Assembly (NCBI RefSeq): GCF_005221285.1
Contig: NZ_CP039886.1
Location: 1,426,001-1,490,000, forward strand
DNA from: Neisseria flavescens
GTDB lineage: Bacteria; Pseudomonadota; Gammaproteobacteria; Burkholderiales; Neisseriaceae
Reading direction: 5' to 3'
Length of the DNA stretch: 64,000 nucleotides
The notes beneath the pieces are model-generated. The model had not been told where the DNA came from. It ran no database searches and was given only the letters and a program-made list of their open reading frames with translations. The position numbers were made by a program, and so were the translations under genes. Every line of letters begins with the position of its first letter. The stretch's first letter is position 1. Positions 24,341-33,810 of this stretch are shown here, in pieces.

Positions 24341-25684
24341 ATGATTAAAATCAAAAAAGGTCTAGACCTGCCCATCGCAGGCAGACCGGAGCAAGTCATT
24401 TATGACGGCCCGGCCATTACCGAAGTCGCGTTGCTTGGCGAAGAATATGCCGGTATGCGCCCCTCGATGAAAGTCAAGGAAGGCGATACCGTCAAAAAAG
24501 GCCAAGTGCTGTTTGAAGACAAAAAGAATCCGGGCGTGGTGTTTACCGCTCCGGCTTCCGGAAAAATCGCCGCAATTCACCGTGGCGAAAAGCGCGTGCT
24601 TCAGTCGGTCGTGATTGCCGTTGAAGGCAGCGACGAAATCGAGTTCGAACGCTACGCACCCGATGCGTTGGCAAACTTGAGCGGCGAAGAAGTGCGCCGC
24701 AACCTGATTCAATCCGGTTTGTGGACTGCGCTGCGTACCCGTCCGTTCAGCAAAATCCCTGCCGTCGATGCCGAGCCGTTCGCCATTTTCGTCAATGCGA
24801 TGGATACCAATCCGCTGGCGGCAGACCCTGTGGTCGTCATCAAAGAAGCCGCTGAGGATTTCAGACGAGGTTTGCTGGTGTTGAGCCGTCTGACCGAACG
24901 CAAAATCCATGTTTGTAAGGCAGCTGGTGCGGACGTGCCGTCTGAAAACGCCGCCAACATTGAAACACACGAATTCGGCGGCCCTCATCCCGCGGGTTTG
25001 AGCGGTACGCACATTCATTTCATCGAGCCTGTCGGTGCGAATAAAACCGTTTGGACCATCAATTATCAAGACGTGACTGCCATCGGACGTTTGTTCGTAA
25101 CAGGTCGTCTGAATACCGAGCGCGTGGTTGCCTTGGGCGGTCCGCAAGTCAACAAACCGCGCCTCTTGCGTACCGTTTTGGGCGCGAAGGTGTCTCAACT
25201 TACCGCCGGCGAATTGGTTGACGCGGACAACCGCGTGATTTCCGGTTCGGTATTGAACGGCGCGATTGCACAAGGCGCGCATGATTATTTGGGACGCTAC
25301 CACAATCAGATTTCCGTTATCGAAGAAGGTCGCAGCAAAGAGCTGTTCGGCTGGGTTGCGCCGCAGCCGGACAAATACTCGATTACGCGTACGACCCTCG
25401 GTCATTTCCTGAAAAACAAACTCTTCAAGTTCACGACAGCCGTCAACGGCGGCGACCGCGCTATGGTACCGATCGGCACTTACGAGCGCGTGATGCCCTT
25501 GGACATCCTACCTACCCTGCTCTTGCGCGACTTAATCGTCGGCGATACCGACAGCGCGCAGGCTTTGGGTTGCTTGGAATTGGACGAAGAAGACCTCGCT
25601 TTGTGCAGCTTCGTCTGCCCGGGCAAATACGAATACGGCCCGCTGTTGCGCAAGGTGCTGGAAACCATTGAGAAGGAAGGCTGA
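24341..25684 (+). CDS. nqrA: Na+-translocating NADH:quinone reductase subunit A
   Basis: The 447-residue NqrA begins MIKIKKGLDLPIAGRP and has the barrel-sandwich segment KEGDTVKKGQVLFEDKKNPG. The conserved C-terminal part includes ELDEEDLALCSFVCPGKYEYG. It is the cytoplasmic, quinone-side subunit. First gene of nqrABCDEF; nqrB follows after 2 bp. A DUS inside the gene encodes VPSENAAN. Confidence 0.96.
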   Translation: MIKIKKGLDLPIAGRPEQVIYDGPAITEVALLGEEYAGMRPSMKVKEGDTVKKGQVLFEDKKNPGVVFTAPASGKIAAIHRGEKRVLQSVVIAVEGSDEIEFERYAPDALANLSGEEVRRNLIQSGLWTALRTRPFSKIPAVDAEPFAIFVNAMDTNPLAADPVVVIKEAAEDFRRGLLVLSRLTERKIHVCKAAGADVPSENAANIETHEFGGPHPAGLSGTHIHFIEPVGANKTVWTINYQDVTAIGRLFVTGRLNTERVVALGGPQVNKPRLLRTVLGAKVSQLTAGELVDADNRVISGSVLNGAIAQGAHDYLGRYHNQISVIEEGRSKELFGWVAPQPDKYSITRTTLGHFLKNKLFKFTTAVNGGDRAMVPIGTYERVMPLDILPTLLLRDLIVGDTDSAQALGCLELDEEDLALCSFVCPGKYEYGPLLRKVLETIEKEG

Positions 25685-25686
25685 TT

Positions 25687-26919
25687 ATGGGCTTGAAACA
25701 TTTTCTGGAAAAAATCGAACCGCACTTCCTGCCAGGCGGCAAGCATGAAAAATGGTATGCCCTCTATGAAGCTGCGGCGACGATTTTCTACACATCCGGC
25801 GCGGTAACGCGCAAAGCGGCCCACGTCCGCGACGCGCTCGACTCCAAGCGCATGATGATTTTGGTGTGGCTGGCTTTGTTCCCTGCCATGTTCTACGGTA
25901 TGTACAACGTCGGCGCACAGGCATTCGGTGCGTTAACGCCTGATTTGCTGCAACAAAGCATCGCCAACGACTGGCACTACGGCCTTGCCGACGCTTTGGG
26001 CATCAATATGTCGTCTGAAGCGGGCGTATCAGGAAAAATGCTGTTCGGCGCGATTTATTTCCTGCCGATTTACGCAACCGTATTTATCGTCGGCGGTTTT
26101 TGGGAAGTCTTGTTCGCCACCGTGCGCAAACATGAAATCAACGAAGGTTTCTTCGTGACTTCGATTCTGTTTGCCTTAATCGTTCCGCCTACGCTGCCTT
26201 TGTGGCAGGCGGCTTTGGGCATTACCTTCGGCGTAGTGGTTGCAAAAGAGGTATTCGGCGGTACGGGTAAAAACTTTATGAACCCTGCGCTGGCAGGCCG
26301 CGCCTTCCTGTTCTTCGCCTACCCTGCCAACTTGAGCGGCGATGCGGTTTGGACGGCGGTTGACGGCTATTCCGGCGCAACCGCGCTGGCGCAATGGGCG
26401 GCACACGGTGCAGACGGCCTGAAAAACGCCGTAACCGGTCAAACCATCACTTGGATGGACGCGTTTATCGGTAACTTGCCCGGCTCCATCGGCGAAGTCT
26501 CCACTTTGGCACTCTTAATCGGCGGCGCGTTTATCGTATTTGCCCGCATCGCTTCTTGGCGCATCATTACCGGCGTGATGATCGGTATGATTGCGATGTC
26601 TTCGCTGTTTAATGTTATCGGTTCGGACACCAACGCTATGTTTGCTATGCCTTGGTACTGGCATTTGGTCGTCGGCGGCTTCGCCATCGGTATGCTGTTT
26701 ATGGCGACCGACCCCGTTTCCGCTTCCTTTACCAATGTCGGCAAATGGTGGTACGGCACGCTGATCGGCGTGATGTGCGTGTTAATCCGTGTGGTCAATC
26801 CGGCTTACCCCGAAGGTATGATGTTGGCGATTCTGTTTGCCAACCTGTTTGCCCCGATTTTCGACTATTTCGTCGCACAAGCGAACATCAAACGCAGAAA
26901 GGCGCGCAGCAATGGCTAA
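25687..26919 (+). CDS. nqrB: Na+-NQR subunit B
   Basis: The 410-residue membrane protein carries a covalently bound FMN site: YSGATALAQW (about residues 227-236), where the Thr is flavinylated by ApbE. About ten helices surround the Na+ path and riboflavin site. An N-terminal soluble stretch contains RDALDSKRMM. Its final codons overlap nqrC by 8 bp, indicating translational coupling. Confidence 0.96.
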   Translation: MGLKHFLEKIEPHFLPGGKHEKWYALYEAAATIFYTSGAVTRKAAHVRDALDSKRMMILVWLALFPAMFYGMYNVGAQAFGALTPDLLQQSIANDWHYGLADALGINMSSEAGVSGKMLFGAIYFLPIYATVFIVGGFWEVLFATVRKHEINEGFFVTSILFALIVPPTLPLWQAALGITFGVVVAKEVFGGTGKNFMNPALAGRAFLFFAYPANLSGDAVWTAVDGYSGATALAQWAAHGADGLKNAVTGQTITWMDAFIGNLPGSIGEVSTLALLIGGAFIVFARIASWRIITGVMIGMIAMSSLFNVIGSDTNAMFAMPWYWHLVVGGFAIGMLFMATDPVSASFTNVGKWWYGTLIGVMCVLIRVVNPAYPEGMMLAILFANLFAPIFDYFVAQANIKRRKARSNG

Positions 26920-27688
26920 GAAATTCGATAAAGACAGCTTCAGCGGCACGCTGATTGTGGTGTTGGCGGTCAGCCTGATTTGCTCGGTCATCGTTGCCGG
27001 TGCGGTCGTCGGCTTGAAACCCATCCAAGAAAAACAAAAACTCCAAGACAAACAAGGCTATATTTTGAGCGTGGCCGGTTTGATGGATAAAAACACCGAC
27101 ATCGGTAAAACCTTTGCCGAGCGTATCGAGCAACGCGTGGTCGATTTGGCGACCGGCGAATATGTGAAAGACGCGCCTAAAGACTTCAGTGCGCGCATCG
27201 CAGGCAAAGACCCCGCGCAAAGCATCCGAATCAAACCCGAAGACGATTTGGCAGGCATCAAAAGCCGTGCCAAATACACCGAAGTTTACTTGGTAAAAGG
27301 CGAAGACGGCAAAATCGGGCAAATCATCCTGCCTATGCACGGCAACGGTTTGTGGTCTGTTATGTACGGCTTTGTCGCCATCCAACCCGACGGCAACACT
27401 ATCAACGGCATCACCTACTACGAACAAGGCGAAACCCCGGGCTTGGGCGGCGAAATCGGCAATCCGTTGTGGCAGCAAAAATTCGTCGGTAAAAAACTGT
27501 TTGACGAACAAGGCAAACTCACCCTGCACGTCGGCAAAGGCGCGGGTTCGGACAAAGAACACGGCGTAGATGCCCTCTCCGGCGCGTCGCTGACATCCAA
27601 AGGCGTGCAAGGTTCGTTCGCCTACTGGTTTGGCGAAAACGGCTATATCCCCTACCTGAACAAATTGAAATCAGCAGGAGCGCAATAA
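26912..27688 (+). CDS. nqrC: Na+-NQR subunit C
   Basis: The 258-residue NqrC starts MAKKFDKDSFSGTLIVVLAV; an upstream in-frame ATG at 26837 lies within nqrB and was rejected. One N-terminal helix anchors a periplasmic FMN domain with the flavinylation motif LSGASLTSKG near residue 223, where the Thr is the FMN attachment site. It overlaps nqrB by 8 bp and nqrD by 1 bp (TAATG). Confidence 0.96.
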   Translation: MAKKFDKDSFSGTLIVVLAVSLICSVIVAGAVVGLKPIQEKQKLQDKQGYILSVAGLMDKNTDIGKTFAERIEQRVVDLATGEYVKDAPKDFSARIAGKDPAQSIRIKPEDDLAGIKSRAKYTEVYLVKGEDGKIGQIILPMHGNGLWSVMYGFVAIQPDGNTINGITYYEQGETPGLGGEIGNPLWQQKFVGKKLFDEQGKLTLHVGKGAGSDKEHGVDALSGASLTSKGVQGSFAYWFGENGYIPYLNKLKSAGAQ

Positions 27689-28314
27689 TGGCTGATATGA
27701 AACGCTTGAAACACTTAATGTTTTCACCCTTTATCGACAACAACCCGATTGCCTTGCAGGTTTTGGGTATTTGTTCGGCTTTGGCGGTTACCACCAAACT
27801 TCAGACGGCCATCGTGATGGGTATTTCCGTAGCTTTGGTAACCGGTTTTTCCAGCTTCTTCATTTCGCTGGTACGCAACTACATCCCCAACAGCATCCGC
27901 ATCATCGTGCAAATGGCAATTATCGCGTCGCTGGTTACACTGGTCGACCAACTCTTGCAGGCATTTGCCTACGAATTGTCCAAACAGCTTTCCGTATTCG
28001 TCGGTCTGATTATTACCAACTGTATCGTGATGGGCCGCGCCGAAGCATTTGCGATGAAAGAGCCGCCGCTGGAAAGCCTGATCGACGGTATCGGCAACGG
28101 CGCGGGCTACGGGATGATGCTGCTTGTCGTCGCCACCGTCCGCGAACTGATTGGCTCGGGCAAACTCTTGGGCTACACCGTTTTCCAAACCGTGCAGGAC
28201 GGCGGCTGGTATCAGACCAACGGCTTGTTCCTGCTCGCCCCCAGCGCGTTCTTCATCATCGGCTTTTTGATTTGGGGACTGCGTACCTGGAAACCCGAAC
28301 AGGCGGAGGAATAA
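27688..28314 (+). CDS. nqrD: Na+-NQR subunit D
   Basis: The 208-residue, six-helix membrane subunit is homologous to NqrE and RnfE. It has IITNCIVMGRAEAFAM, the conserved half-helix with the Cys that, with one in NqrE, holds an intramembrane Fe(S) centre. The start overlaps the nqrC stop by one base and nqrE begins 4 bp after the stop. Confidence 0.96.
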   Translation: MADMKRLKHLMFSPFIDNNPIALQVLGICSALAVTTKLQTAIVMGISVALVTGFSSFFISLVRNYIPNSIRIIVQMAIIASLVTLVDQLLQAFAYELSKQLSVFVGLIITNCIVMGRAEAFAMKEPPLESLIDGIGNGAGYGMMLLVVATVRELIGSGKLLGYTVFQTVQDGGWYQTNGLFLLAPSAFFIIGFLIWGLRTWKPEQAEE

Positions 28315-28317
28315 GCT

Positions 28318-28911
28318 ATGGAACACTATTTGAGCCTCTTCATCAAATCCGTCTTCATTGAAAATATGGCACTATCCTTCTTTTTGGGTATGTGCACGTT
28401 TTTGGCGGTATCCAAAAAAGTATCCACCGCATTCGGTTTGGGTGTGGCGGTAATTTTCGTACTCGGGCTGTCCGTCCCTGCCAACCAACTCGTTTACTCG
28501 CTGCTCAAAGACGGCGCGATTGTCGAAGGCGTGGATTTGACCTTTTTGAAATTCATCACCTTCATCGGCGTGATTGCCGCTTTGGTGCAGATTTTGGAAA
28601 TGTTCTTGGACAAATTCGTCCCCGCCCTCTATAACGCGTTGGGCATCTACCTGCCGCTGATTACCGTGAACTGCGCGATTTTCGGCGCCGTATCGTTTAT
28701 GGCGCAACGCGAATACAACTTCGGCGAGTCCGTCGTGTACGGCTTCGGCGCGGGCTTGGGCTGGATGTTGGCGATTGTCGCTTTGGCGGGCATTACCGAA
28801 AAAATGAAATATTCGGACGCTCCCAAAGGCCTCAAAGGCTTGGGCATTACCTTTATCGCCGCCGGCCTGATGGCGATGGCGTTTATGTCGTTCTCCGGCA
28901 TCCAGTTATAA
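28318..28911 (+). CDS. nqrE: Na+-NQR subunit E
   Basis: The 197-residue, six-helix membrane subunit is paralogous to NqrD in inverted topology. LPLITVNCAIFGAVSF carries the conserved Cys region of the intramembrane iron centre. It begins with MEHYLSLFIKSVFIENMAL, typical for NqrE. nqrF follows 13 bp later after a GAAAGGGA ribosome site. Confidence 0.96.
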   Translation: MEHYLSLFIKSVFIENMALSFFLGMCTFLAVSKKVSTAFGLGVAVIFVLGLSVPANQLVYSLLKDGAIVEGVDLTFLKFITFIGVIAALVQILEMFLDKFVPALYNALGIYLPLITVNCAIFGAVSFMAQREYNFGESVVYGFGAGLGWMLAIVALAGITEKMKYSDAPKGLKGLGITFIAAGLMAMAFMSFSGIQL

Positions 28912-28924
28912 GAAAGGGACCGGT

Positions 28925-30142
28925 ATGGAGATTATTTTAGGTATCGTGATGTTTACCGTCATCGTTTTGGTTTTGGCACTGATGATTCTGTTTGCCAAAT
29001 CCAAGTTGGTGAGCGAAGGCGACATCACCATCAAAGTCAACGGCGAAAAAGAGCTGACGATGCCCGCCGGCGGCAAACTCTTGGGCGCGCTTGCCAACGA
29101 AGGCATCTTTATCCCCTCCGCCTGCGGCGGCGGCGGTTCGTGCGGACAATGCCGCGTCGTCGTAAAAAGCGGCGGCGGCGACATTCTGCCGACCGAGTTG
29201 TCCCACATCAGCAAACGCGAAGCACGCGAAGGCTGCCGTTTGTCCTGCCAAGTCAATGTCAAAACCGACATGGACATCGAAGTACCCGAAGAAGTGTTCG
29301 GCGTGAAAAAATGGGAATGCACCGTCATTTCCAACGACAACAAAGCCACGTTCATTAAAGAACTCAAGCTCGCCATTCCCGAAGGCGAAGAAGTGCCCTT
29401 CCGCGCCGGCGGCTACATCCAAATCGAAGCCCCGCCGCACACCGTTGCCTACAAAGACTTTGACATTCCCAAGGAATATCACGAAGACTGGGACAAATAC
29501 AATCTGTGGCAATACGTTTCCAAAGTGGACGAACCGATTTTGCGCGCCTACTCTATGGCTTCGTATCCTGAAGAAAAAGGCATCATTATGCTGAACGTGC
29601 GTATCGCCACGCCGCCCCCGCGCGTACCCGATGCGCCTCCGGGACAAATGTCTTCCTACATCTGGTCGCTCAAACCCGGTGATAAAGTAACCATCTCCGG
29701 CCCGTTCGGCGAATTTTTCGCCAAAGACACCGATGCCGAAATGGTATTCATCGGCGGCGGTGCAGGTATGGCGCCGATGCGTTCCCACATTTTCGACCAG
29801 CTGAAACGTTTGAACTCCAAACGCAAAATTACCTTCTGGTATGGCGCACGTTCCAAACGCGAGATGTTCTATGTCGAAGACTTTGACCAACTCGCGGCAG
29901 AGTTCCCGAACTTCACGTGGCACGTCGCCCTGTCTGACCCGCTGCCTGAAGACAACTGGGACGGCTACACGGGCTTCATCCACAACGTGGTTTACGAAAA
30001 CCATCTGAAAAACCACGAAGCACCGGAAGACTGCGAATTCTACATGTGCGGCCCACCGATTATGAACCAGTCCGTCATCAAAATGCTCAAAGACTTGGGC
30101 GTGGAAGACGAAAACATCCTCTTGGACGATTTCGGCGGCTAA
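28925..30142 (+). CDS. nqrF: Na+-NQR subunit F, NADH-oxidising
   Basis: The 405-residue subunit has one N-terminal helix, then a 2Fe-2S domain with SACGGGGSCGQCRV and a fourth Cys in GCRLSCQV. An FAD domain has RAYSMASYPEE and an NADH domain has FIGGGAGMAPMRSH and the terminal MCGPPIMN...DDFGG. It takes hydride from NADH and feeds electrons to the membrane flavins. It is the last structural gene before a canonical terminator. Confidence 0.97.
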   Translation: MEIILGIVMFTVIVLVLALMILFAKSKLVSEGDITIKVNGEKELTMPAGGKLLGALANEGIFIPSACGGGGSCGQCRVVVKSGGGDILPTELSHISKREAREGCRLSCQVNVKTDMDIEVPEEVFGVKKWECTVISNDNKATFIKELKLAIPEGEEVPFRAGGYIQIEAPPHTVAYKDFDIPKEYHEDWDKYNLWQYVSKVDEPILRAYSMASYPEEKGIIMLNVRIATPPPRVPDAPPGQMSSYIWSLKPGDKVTISGPFGEFFAKDTDAEMVFIGGGAGMAPMRSHIFDQLKRLNSKRKITFWYGARSKREMFYVEDFDQLAAEFPNFTWHVALSDPLPEDNWDGYTGFIHNVVYENHLKNHEAPEDCEFYMCGPPIMNQSVIKMLKDLGVEDENILLDDFGG

Positions 30143-30148
30143 CAAACA

Positions 30149-30180
30149 AAAAGGAAGAAACTTCGGTTTCTTCCTTTTTT
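30149..30180 (+). terminator. Rho-independent terminator of nqrABCDEF
   Basis: AAAAAGGAAGAAAC, loop, GTTTCTTCCTTTTTT: a strong stem with T run, 6 bp after nqrF. Confidence 0.9.
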
Positions 30181-30186
30181 ATTGCC

Positions 30187-30219
30187 AGGCCGTCTGAAAA
30201 CCATACTTTCAGACGGCCT
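30187..30219 (+). terminator. Paired-DUS hairpin between nqrF and apbE
   Basis: AGGCCGTCTGAA and TTCAGACGGCCT form a second hairpin after the nqr terminator. apbE probably has its own promoter (TACAAT near 30236-30241). Confidence 0.65.
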
Positions 30220-30274
30220 AAGCCTTTCTTTTACGATACAATAAAGGCTTCAAAAAATAATCCGCAAATCCCTT

Positions 30275-31342
30275 ATGCCGTTTCTTTCCAATTCCTTTTA
30301 CCGTCCGATAATCGGTTGTACCGTTGCCATCCTTTCCGCGCTCACACTCTCTGCCTGCCAACCTGAAAAACAACAAACCATTACCCTGCAAGGTGAAACC
30401 ATGGGCACGACCTATACCGTCAAATATCTTTCAGACGGCCAAGACAAACTCCCCTCCCCTGCCGAAATACAAAAACGCATTGATGACGCGCTTAAAGAAG
30501 TCAATCGGCAAATGTCTACCTACCAGACCGATTCCGAAATCAGCCAATTCAACCAGCTGCGCACCGTCAATCAGGCAATGCCCATTTCCCAAGACTTTGC
30601 CTATGTAACCGGTGAAGCCTTGCGTTTAAACAAACTGACGCACGGCGCACTGGACGTAACCGTCGGTCCTTTGGTCAACCTTTGGGGATTCGGCCCGCAA
30701 AAAGAAATCACACACGAACCGACTGCGCAAGAAATCCAACATGCTTCAGAAATGGTCGGCACGGACAAACTCAAACTTTTCCAAGACGGACAGCAGCCTA
30801 CACTGGCGAAAACCCATCCCGAAGTCTATTTAGACCTATCCTCCATCGCCAAAGGCTTTGGCGTGGATAAAACCGCCGCCGAACTTGAAAAACTCAATAT
30901 CGGCAATTATTTGGTAGAAATCGGGGGCGAGTTGCATGGCAAAGGCCATAATGCGCAAGGCAATCCTTGGCGTATCGGCATCGAGCAGCCCAATATCGTT
31001 CAAGGCGGCGCAACCCAAATCACCATTCCATTGGACAATAAATCACTGGCCACGTCCGGCGACTACCGCATTTTCCATGTCGATAAGTCAGGCCGCCGCC
31101 TTTCCCATATTATCAACCCTAAAACCAAACAACCCATCAGCCACAACCTTGCTTCCATCAGCGTAGTAGCTGAAAACGCCACACTTGCAGACGGCCTTTC
31201 AACCGGCTTATTCGTCCTCGGAGAAACCGACGCGCTTAAACTTGCCGAGCAAGAAAATCTCGCCGTTTTCCTTATCATCCGAACCCCGCAAGGCGGCTAC
31301 CATACTAAAATGTCCAGCGCATTCAAGAAATTATTAAACTAA
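30275..31342 (+). CDS. apbE: FAD:protein FMN transferase
   Basis: The 355-residue lipoprotein has a signal peptide with lipobox LSAC (Cys near residue 28). ApbE motifs are GETMGTTYTVKY, LDLSSIAKGFGVD, VEIGGELHGKG, SHIINPKT and ENATLADGLSTGLF. It splits FAD and attaches FMN to Thr in NqrB and NqrC, which are encoded just upstream. It acts in the periplasm, anchored to the inner membrane. A DUS encodes LSDGQDK near residue 52. Confidence 0.95.
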   Translation: MPFLSNSFYRPIIGCTVAILSALTLSACQPEKQQTITLQGETMGTTYTVKYLSDGQDKLPSPAEIQKRIDDALKEVNRQMSTYQTDSEISQFNQLRTVNQAMPISQDFAYVTGEALRLNKLTHGALDVTVGPLVNLWGFGPQKEITHEPTAQEIQHASEMVGTDKLKLFQDGQQPTLAKTHPEVYLDLSSIAKGFGVDKTAAELEKLNIGNYLVEIGGELHGKGHNAQGNPWRIGIEQPNIVQGGATQITIPLDNKSLATSGDYRIFHVDKSGRRLSHIINPKTKQPISHNLASISVVAENATLADGLSTGLFVLGETDALKLAEQENLAVFLIIRTPQGGYHTKMSSAFKKLLN

Positions 31343-31359
31343 CCTTCAGGAATACACAC

Positions 31360-31581
31360 ATGAAAACCCTCCTTCTGACTTTCGGCATCTTTATCATTGT
31401 CATCCTCGGCATGGCAGTCGGCTATATTTTCTCCAAACGCACCATCAAAGGCAGCTGCGGCGGCATTTCCTCTCTCGGCATGAAGAAAATGTGCGATTGC
31501 GACACACCATGCGATACCTTACAAAAAGAGCTGGATAAAAAACAACATTCCGACAATCAAGGCATCAAGGTCGATCATTAA
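31360..31581 (+). CDS. nqrM: Na+-NQR maturation protein NqrM
   Basis: The 73-residue protein has one membrane helix (LLTFGIFIIVILGMAVGYIF) and a Cys-rich tail, SCGGISSLGMKKMCDCDTPC, with four conserved Cys residues. NqrM is required to place iron in the NqrD/NqrE centre. It lies 17 bp after apbE, so both maturation factors form one unit behind nqrA-F. Confidence 0.93.
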   Translation: MKTLLLTFGIFIIVILGMAVGYIFSKRTIKGSCGGISSLGMKKMCDCDTPCDTLQKELDKKQHSDNQGIKVDH

Positions 31582-31644
31582 GTCTTTGTTGAATGTTTAT
31601 TCATAACTCAAGACTGTTTATTCCCCATCAGGCCGTCTGAAAAA

Positions 31645-31681
31645 CAAAAGAGTGTGATCCCAATGGATACACGCTCTTTTA
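31645..31681 (+). terminator. Terminator after apbE-nqrM
   Basis: AAAAGAGTGT and ACACGCTCTTTT form a stem with one mismatch and a T-rich end; a single DUS lies just before. Confidence 0.7.
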
Positions 31682-31763
31682 TTTTACCTTTCCCTAAAGC
31701 AATCCAAAAATATCTTGCCCACCCGTTTAAATTAAAACCACTCCAAACCAATCATGAAACAAA

Positions 31764-31797
31764 AAGAAAAGCTCCTACAAAACAGGAGCTTTTTCTT
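31764..31797 (-). terminator. Terminator of rpmB-rpmG
   Basis: AAAAGCTCCT and AGGAGCTTTT form a perfect stem with an A/T-rich flank, ~14 bp past the rpmG stop on the minus strand. Confidence 0.85.
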
Positions 31798-31810
31798 GGA
31801 AGAAACCGGA

Positions 31811-31966
31811 TTATTTCAATTTAGTTTCTTTGTAAATAACGTGTTTACGGGCTACTGGGTCAAATTTTTTGATTTCCAGTTTGCCAGGCATAGTACGTTT
31901 GTTTTTAGTAGTTGTGTAGAAGTGACCAGTACCAGCACTGGACTCCAGTTTGATTTTATCGCGCAT
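31811..31966 (-). CDS. rpmG: 50S ribosomal protein L33
   Basis: The 51-residue protein starts MRDKIKLESSAGTGHFYTTT and ends KHVIYKETKLK, the standard L33 sequence. It is the form without the zinc-binding CxxC pairs. It lies 30 bp after rpmB in the classic rpmB-rpmG pair. A plus-strand open frame across it is a shadow. Confidence 0.96.
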   Translation of the reverse strand: MRDKIKLESSAGTGHFYTTTKNKRTMPGKLEIKKFDPVARKHVIYKETKLK

Positions 31967-31996
31967 TGCAGTAATCCTTAATTAATGGTGTTTAAA

Positions 31997-32230
31997 TTAA
32001 GCTTCGCCGCGAGCACGCAAATCAGCCAATACGACATCAATGCCTACTTTATCGATGGTGCGCAATGCAGCGTTAGAAACGCGCAGGCGAACCCAGCGGT
32101 TTTCACTTTCTACCCAGAAACGACGTGATTGCAAGTTAGGCAAAAAACGACGTTTGGTTTTGTTGTTGGCGTGTGATACGTTATTGCCAGACATCGGGCG
32201 CTTACCGGTCACTTTGCAAACTCGTGCCAT
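31997..32230 (-). CDS. rpmB: 50S ribosomal protein L28
   Basis: The 77-residue protein begins MARVCKVTGKRPMSGNNVSH and has TKRRFLPNLQSRRFWV. The start at 32230 gives the normal L28 length; a longer frame to 32278 was rejected. First gene of rpmB-rpmG. Confidence 0.96.
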   Translation of the reverse strand: MARVCKVTGKRPMSGNNVSHANNKTKRRFLPNLQSRRFWVESENRWVRLRVSNAALRTIDKVGIDVVLADLRARGEA

Positions 32231-32445
32231 GGTTAGTCTCCAAACTTCTAAAATAGTAAAACGCGATTTATACCACAAAATCCGCCTTCAGTTCAAGTCG
32301 TTTGCTGAAAAAACGGGATTTGTGGAAATAAATCTTCTCAATATGTTGCATCTGCGAAACGGTATTTCGCAAAGCCTTAACTTTTTAATTATAACGGATT
32401 TCTTTAAAAAAATCATCTGTCGTTTGCATGGTTGATGAAATAAAT

Positions 32446-32472
32446 AGGCCGTCTGAACATTTCAGACGGCCT
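32446..32472. terminator. Paired-DUS hairpin between rpmB and brnQ
   Basis: AGGCCGTCTGAA, 3-nt loop, TTCAGACGGCCT; lies 8 bp past the brnQ stop on the minus strand. Confidence 0.8.
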
Positions 32473-32480
32473 GTTTATCG

Positions 32481-33809
32481 TCATGCCTTTTTCTTCAATG
32501 CCGCATTCAAAATGCAGCCAAGTATAAAGCAGGCTAAAGAGGGAACAACCCATCCTAAACCGATATTGTAAAACGGCAATGCGCGCTCGATGGCAGCAGC
32601 GGTGTCGGCATCAAATCCAAACGCGGCCTTGCAGGCATCAAGCAAACCGACCACAAGGGCTGCCATCATGGTGCAGAAATAGACAATACGGCCGCCGCCA
32701 AACAGTTTATCCGTCAAAGCCAGCAGAATGATGACGATGGTCAGCGGATACAACAGCATCAACATAGGGATGGAAAACTGCAAAATCGCTGACAGGCCTT
32801 TGTTGGCCAACAGGATAGACACCACTGTATTCAGTATCACAAAGGCTTTATAAGAAATGCCCGGGCAGAGACGGTTAAAATATTCGGCGCATGAAGTAAT
32901 CAAGCCAACCGCCGTACTCAGACAGGCAAGCAACACCATGACGCCAAGCAACACAATACCGGCCGTACCGAAATAGTGTTGTGCGGTTTTAGACAAAACC
33001 GACGCGCCGTTTTCCTGCAAGCCGATACCGGCCACACCTGTCGCGCCCATATAACCGATAAACAGGTAAACCACTGCCAAACAAGAAGCCGCCAACACGC
33101 CCGAAATCGTCGTGGTCTTCAGCAAGTCTGCACGGTTGTCCACGCCCATGGCGCGAACGGCATCGATGACGATAATGGCAAACACCAGCGAAGCCAGCGC
33201 GTCCATGGTGCCGTAGCCTTCCAAAATGCCTTTAACCAACGGATGAGTGGCAAAATCGCCTTGCGCCGCCTGCGGCACACCCATTGGATTAATGGCGGCA
33301 TAGCCGACCAATATCGTAATTGACAGCAACAAAACAGGCGTGAGGATTTTACCGATACGGTCAACCAGCTTACCCGGAGAAATCGACAGCCAATAAGTCA
33401 TGCCGAAAAACACCAGGCTGAATACGGCCAATGCGATGTTTTTCCAAGATTCATCAATAAAAGGGGAAATCGCGGTTTCAAAAGACACTGTCGCCGTACG
33501 CGGCATGGCAAACAGAGGGCCGATTGCCAGATAAAGCGCAGTGGCAAAAGTCACGCCGTACCAAGGCGCAACACGGGAGGCCAATGCTTCCACATCGCGC
33601 GAGCCGGAATAGCCGACGGCAATCACGCCCAACAATGGCAAACCCGCGCCCGTCAGCAAAAAGCCAAACATCGCCGAAAGCCAGTTTTCACCGGCCTGCT
33701 GTCCCAAAAAAGCAGGAAAAATCAGGTTTCCCGCCCCAAAAAACAGAGCAAACAACATTAAGCCTACCGCCCATAAAGAAGCTTTGTTATGACTTGTTGT
33801 CGAATTCAT
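32481..33809 (-). CDS. brnQ: Branched-chain amino acid transporter, LIVCS family
   Basis: The 442-residue protein has about 12 membrane helices and starts with the family signature VGLMLFALFFGAGNLIFPAFLGQQAG. A central segment has GYGTMDALASLVFAIIVIDA. It imports Leu, Ile and Val with Na+ or H+. It starts 1 bp after scpA on the same strand, so it is probably co-transcribed with it, an unusual pairing by function. Confidence 0.93.
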   Translation of the reverse strand: MNSTTSHNKASLWAVGLMLFALFFGAGNLIFPAFLGQQAGENWLSAMFGFLLTGAGLPLLGVIAVGYSGSRDVEALASRVAPWYGVTFATALYLAIGPLFAMPRTATVSFETAISPFIDESWKNIALAVFSLVFFGMTYWLSISPGKLVDRIGKILTPVLLLSITILVGYAAINPMGVPQAAQGDFATHPLVKGILEGYGTMDALASLVFAIIVIDAVRAMGVDNRADLLKTTTISGVLAASCLAVVYLFIGYMGATGVAGIGLQENGASVLSKTAQHYFGTAGIVLLGVMVLLACLSTAVGLITSCAEYFNRLCPGISYKAFVILNTVVSILLANKGLSAILQFSIPMLMLLYPLTIVIILLALTDKLFGGGRIVYFCTMMAALVVGLLDACKAAFGFDADTAAAIERALPFYNIGLGWVVPSLACFILGCILNAALKKKA

Positions 33810-33810
33810 T

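Noticed and set aside
31754..31981. Plus-strand frame opposite rpmG
   Set aside because: The minus strand encodes a perfect L33 protein; this frame is a shadow.
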